This document shows positions 15,577-17,357 of a stretch of 17,357 nucleotides of DNA, one piece after another (positions within the stretch are counted from its first letter, which is position 1; every line of letters begins with the position of its first letter). The notes under the pieces were generated by a model. The model did no database searches and had not been told where the DNA came from. It saw only the letters and a list, made by a program, of their open reading frames with translations. The position numbers and the translations under genes were made by a program. Source of the DNA: Eubacterium_B sp034180045 (GTDB taxonomy: Bacteria > Bacillota > Clostridia > Peptostreptococcales > Anaerovoracaceae); contig JAXFOY010000021.1 of the NCBI GenBank assembly GCA_034180045.1, positions 1 to 17,357 of the forward strand, given 5' to 3'.

Positions 15577-15607
15577 TAAAAAGACACACAGAATTTATCC
15601 GTGTGCC
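15577..15607 (-). terminator. Terminator of the thymidine kinase gene
   Basis: GGCACAC pairs with GTGTGTC on the minus strand (one G-T pair; 15601-15607 with 15583-15589), followed by TTTTT. It starts 29 bases after the tdk stop. Confidence 0.82.
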
Positions 15608-15635
15608 TGTTAGATGTATTCATATATATTACAAA

Positions 15636-16223
15636 CTAGTTATTATTCGGTCCTAATCTACCATCATTGTAATGTTTACGACATAAAGAAACATACATTT
15701 CATTTCCGCCAACCATAACCTGTTGCCCATGCTTTACTATTTTGCCATCGACCACTCTGGCAACCATTGTAGCCTTTCTGCCGCACCAGCAAATAGTTTT
15801 TATCTCTTCTATCTTATCCGCATATATTAATAGATAGTATGATCCTTCGAACATTTCATTTCTGAAATCGTTTTTAAGTCCGTATGTAAGAACGGGCACA
15901 TCAAAACTGTCGACAATTTCTACTAATTCAAGTACCTGATGTTTTTTCAAAAACTGGCATTCGTCTATTAAAACACAGTCAACTTTTTTCTTTTCATTTT
16001 CATTTATGAAAAGTTCCAAAATATTTGTGTCATCATCGACTATCGTAGCTTCTCTTTGTACGCCTATCCTTGATGTAATCACACCTTTTCCATATCTGTC
16101 ATCCACGGCAGGAACTAAGGTCATAACGTTCTTTCCTCGTTCATCATAATTATACGCTACTTTTATTAGTTCAATGGATTTTCCCGCATTCATAGTGCTA
16201 TATCTATAATATAATTGTGCCAT
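15636..16223 (-). CDS. tdk: Thymidine kinase (type II)
   Basis: A 195-residue salvage enzyme that phosphorylates thymidine with ATP to give dTMP in the cytosol. The P-loop is STMNAGKS (9-16). The Walker B-like strand VLIDECQF carries D87 and E88, the latter the likely general base. The lasso region has YGLKNDFRNEMFEGS (114-128). A zinc site is suggested by C145, C147, C181 and H184. The length is normal for the bacterial TK1-like enzyme, which works as a tetramer and is inhibited by dTTP. GAGGTG lies 4 bases before the ATG. The gene lies downstream of the tRNA operon on the same strand and could receive some read-through from it, but no dedicated promoter was found. Its own terminator follows. 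Confidence 0.96.
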   Translation of the reverse strand: MAQLYYRYSTMNAGKSIELIKVAYNYDERGKNVMTLVPAVDDRYGKGVITSRIGVQREATIVDDDTNILELFINENEKKKVDCVLIDECQFLKKHQVLELVEIVDSFDVPVLTYGLKNDFRNEMFEGSYYLLIYADKIEEIKTICWCGRKATMVARVVDGKIVKHGQQVMVGGNEMYVSLCRKHYNDGRLGPNNN

Positions 16224-16253
16224 GTTTCACCTCATAATTCAAAGTACAGGTTT

Positions 16254-16367
16254 ATAAAGCTTACGACGAAATCTAAGATTTCTGCTTATCGTGCAGTAGC
16301 TTGCCGCCAATCGCTTCGCTCTTGGGCAAGCCTTGCATAAAGCTTACGACGAAATCTAAGATTTCTG
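16254..16367. repeat. 31-bp direct repeat downstream of the tRNA operon
   Basis: An exact 31-bp sequence occurs at 16254-16284 and 16337-16367. Each copy contains the palindrome GAAATCTAAGATTTC (16268-16282 and 16351-16365). In the second copy flanking AGCTTAC/GTAAGCT arms (16341-16347 and 16367-16373) lengthen the hairpin. Between the copies lies another inverted repeat, GCTTGCC/GGCAAGC (16299-16305 and 16325-16331). Together they look like a duplicated tRNA-operon trailer or a dispersed intergenic repeat. The gap holds no gene. Confidence 0.75.
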
Positions 16368-16376
16368 TAAGCTATT

Positions 16377-16395
16377 AAAAAACAGCTCCCCGAGC
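16377..16395 (-). terminator. Weak terminator after the tRNA operon
   Basis: On the minus strand a short GCTC-GGG-GAGC hairpin (16385-16395) is followed two bases later by six T residues (16377-16382), 28 bases beyond the 3' end of tRNA-Phe. The stem is only 4 bp, so the call is tentative. Confidence 0.4.
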
Positions 16396-16422
16396 GCTTA
16401 GCATCGGAAAACTGCTTATAAA

Positions 16423-16498
<76 letters not shown>

Positions 16499-16519
16499 AC
16501 ATCTCATTTATTTAATTGG

Positions 16520-16596
16520 TGGTGGGCCATCGGGGACTTGAACCCAGGACCTGCCGGTTATGAGCCGGACGCTCTGACCAACTGAGCTAATGGCCC
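16520..16596 (-). tRNA. tRNA with CAT anticodon (Met elongator, or Ile2)
   Basis: A 77-base tRNA, acceptor GGGCCAT with ATGGCCC, anticodon CAT in CTCATAAC, encoded CCA end. The acceptor pair G1-C72 rules out the initiator type. CAT could belong to elongator tRNA-Met or to a lysidine-modified tRNA-Ile; the anticodon loop context (CTCATAAC) resembles both and does not settle it. Confidence 0.93.
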
Positions 16597-16608
16597 ACGC
16601 TTAAAAAA

Positions 16609-16685
16609 TGGTCGGGGTGGCAGGATTTGAACCCGCGGCCCACTGGTCCCAAACCAGTTGCGCTACCAAACTGCGCTACACCCCG
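16609..16685 (-). tRNA. tRNA-Pro (TGG)
   Basis: A 77-base tRNA, acceptor CGGGGTG with CACCCCG, D arm GCGC..GCGC, anticodon TGG in GTTTGGGAC, encoded CCA end. Confidence 0.97.
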
Positions 16686-16700
16686 ATATAAATATTAAAT

Positions 16701-16776
16701 TGGCAGGGGCAGTAGGACTTGAACCCACGGCACGCGGTTTTGGAGACCGCTGCTCTACCAACTGAGCTATACCCCT
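16701..16776 (-). tRNA. tRNA-Trp (CCA)
   Basis: A 76-base tRNA, acceptor AGGGGTA with TGCCCCT, anticodon CCA in TCTCCAAAA, discriminator G as expected for bacterial tRNA-Trp, encoded CCA end. Confidence 0.97.
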
Positions 16777-16785
16777 ATATTAACG

Positions 16786-16877
16786 TGGCGGAGAAGATGG
16801 GATTCGAACCCATGCGGCCCTATATGAACCCTAACGGTTTAGCAAACCGTCCTCTTCAGCCTCTTGAGTACTTCTCC
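16786..16877 (-). tRNA. tRNA-Ser (GCT)
   Basis: A 92-base class II tRNA with a long variable arm, acceptor GGAGAAG with CTTCTCC, anticodon GCT in TTTGCTAAAC, discriminator G and encoded CCA end. Confidence 0.97.
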
Positions 16878-16907
16878 AGGCTTAATCTACTACCTAATTA
16901 AATTATG

Positions 16908-16996
<89 letters not shown>

Positions 16997-17035
16997 AAAT
17001 GTGGATTCTCATTTATTTAGTATCAATTATACAAA

Positions 17036-17111
17036 TGGTGACCCATCGGAGATTCGAACTCCGGACACCTTGATTAAAAGTCAAGTGCTCTGCCGACTGA
17101 GCTAATGGGTC
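17036..17111 (-). tRNA. tRNA-Lys (TTT)
   Basis: A 76-base tRNA, acceptor GACCCAT with ATGGGTC, anticodon TTT in ACTTTTAATC, encoded CCA end. Confidence 0.97.
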
Positions 17112-17119
17112 AGGTCTAC

Positions 17120-17194
17120 TGGCTGGGGTAGCAGGACTCGAACCTACGAATGACGGAGTCAAAGTCCGTTGCCTTACCACTTGGCTATACCCCA
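17120..17194 (-). tRNA. tRNA-Gln (TTG)
   Basis: A 75-base tRNA, acceptor TGGGGTA with TACCCCA, anticodon TTG in CTTTGACTC, discriminator G and encoded CCA end. Confidence 0.97.
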
Positions 17195-17209
17195 TTGTCA
17201 CCAAAGCGA

Positions 17210-17286
17210 TGGTGAGTCCATAGGGATTCGAACCCCAGACACACGGCTTAGAAGGCCGTTGCTCTATCCAACTGAGCTATGGACCC
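17210..17286 (-). tRNA. tRNA-Arg (TCT)
   Basis: A 77-base tRNA, acceptor GGGTCCA with TGGACTC (one G-T pair), anticodon TCT in CCTTCTAAGC, encoded CCA end. Confidence 0.96.
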
Positions 17287-17304
17287 ACACTAAATTTGAA
17301 AAAA

Positions 17305-17357
17305 TGGAGCGGATGATGAGAATCGAACTCACGCCATCAGCTTGGAAGGCTGAGGTT
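17305..17357 (-). tRNA. tRNA-Gly (TCC), cut by the window edge
   Basis: The 3' part of a tRNA: anticodon TCC in CTTCCAAGC, T loop GAGTTCGATTCTC, acceptor arm ending CATCCGC with discriminator T, and encoded CCA. The acceptor 5' arm and D arm are beyond the window. Confidence 0.93.

Overview
The window is AT-rich DNA from a low-GC Gram-positive bacterium. Strong AGGAGG-type ribosome binding sites, cell-wall-anchored and Shp-like surface heme proteins, a type II thymidine kinase and a dense tRNA operon with encoded CCA ends point to Bacillota, most likely an anaerobic host-associated member of the Clostridia. The genus cannot be resolved from this sequence alone.

Layout. (1) Positions 1-1370: probably the edge of an integrated element, with short repeats and a perfect 34-bp palindrome ahead of a complete tyrosine recombinase. 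(2) 1433-2377: a radical SAM protein of the YhcC family, convergent with everything to its right and separated by a two-way terminator. (3) 2449-12810, all on the minus strand: an eight-gene heme acquisition operon. In transcription order it encodes a large wall-anchored surface protein with NEAT-like domains, an Shp-like membrane heme protein, an IsdE/HtsA-type lipoprotein, a FecCD permease, its ATPase, a CydD/CydC-like ABC pair and a small DUF454 (YbaN) membrane protein. The gene order resembles the streptococcal shr-shp-hts(sia) operon. (4) 13055-13888: a regulator with a DtxR-like winged-helix and dimerization region that has lost the usual metal ligands, joined to a C-terminal NEAT-like domain. 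(5) 14031-15440: an AGCS sodium/amino-acid symporter with its own promoter and terminator. (6) 15636-16223: thymidine kinase. (7) 16254-17357: a 31-bp direct repeat, then a minus-strand tRNA operon with nine complete tRNAs and one cut by the window edge.

How the parts fit. The large surface protein would capture heme or hemoproteins. Shp would pass heme across the wall, the lipoprotein would receive it, and the permease/ATPase would import it. The CydDC-like pair and the DUF454 protein may handle heme or thiol/redox balance afterwards. The regulator gene and the heme operon each carry a 16-bp GTTAGWWTTAACTAAC-type palindrome near the start, which suggests autoregulation plus control of the operon. 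The most interesting hypothesis is that the regulator senses heme directly, through a NEAT-like fold inside the cell instead of at the surface. All assignments are by eye; no database search was run.
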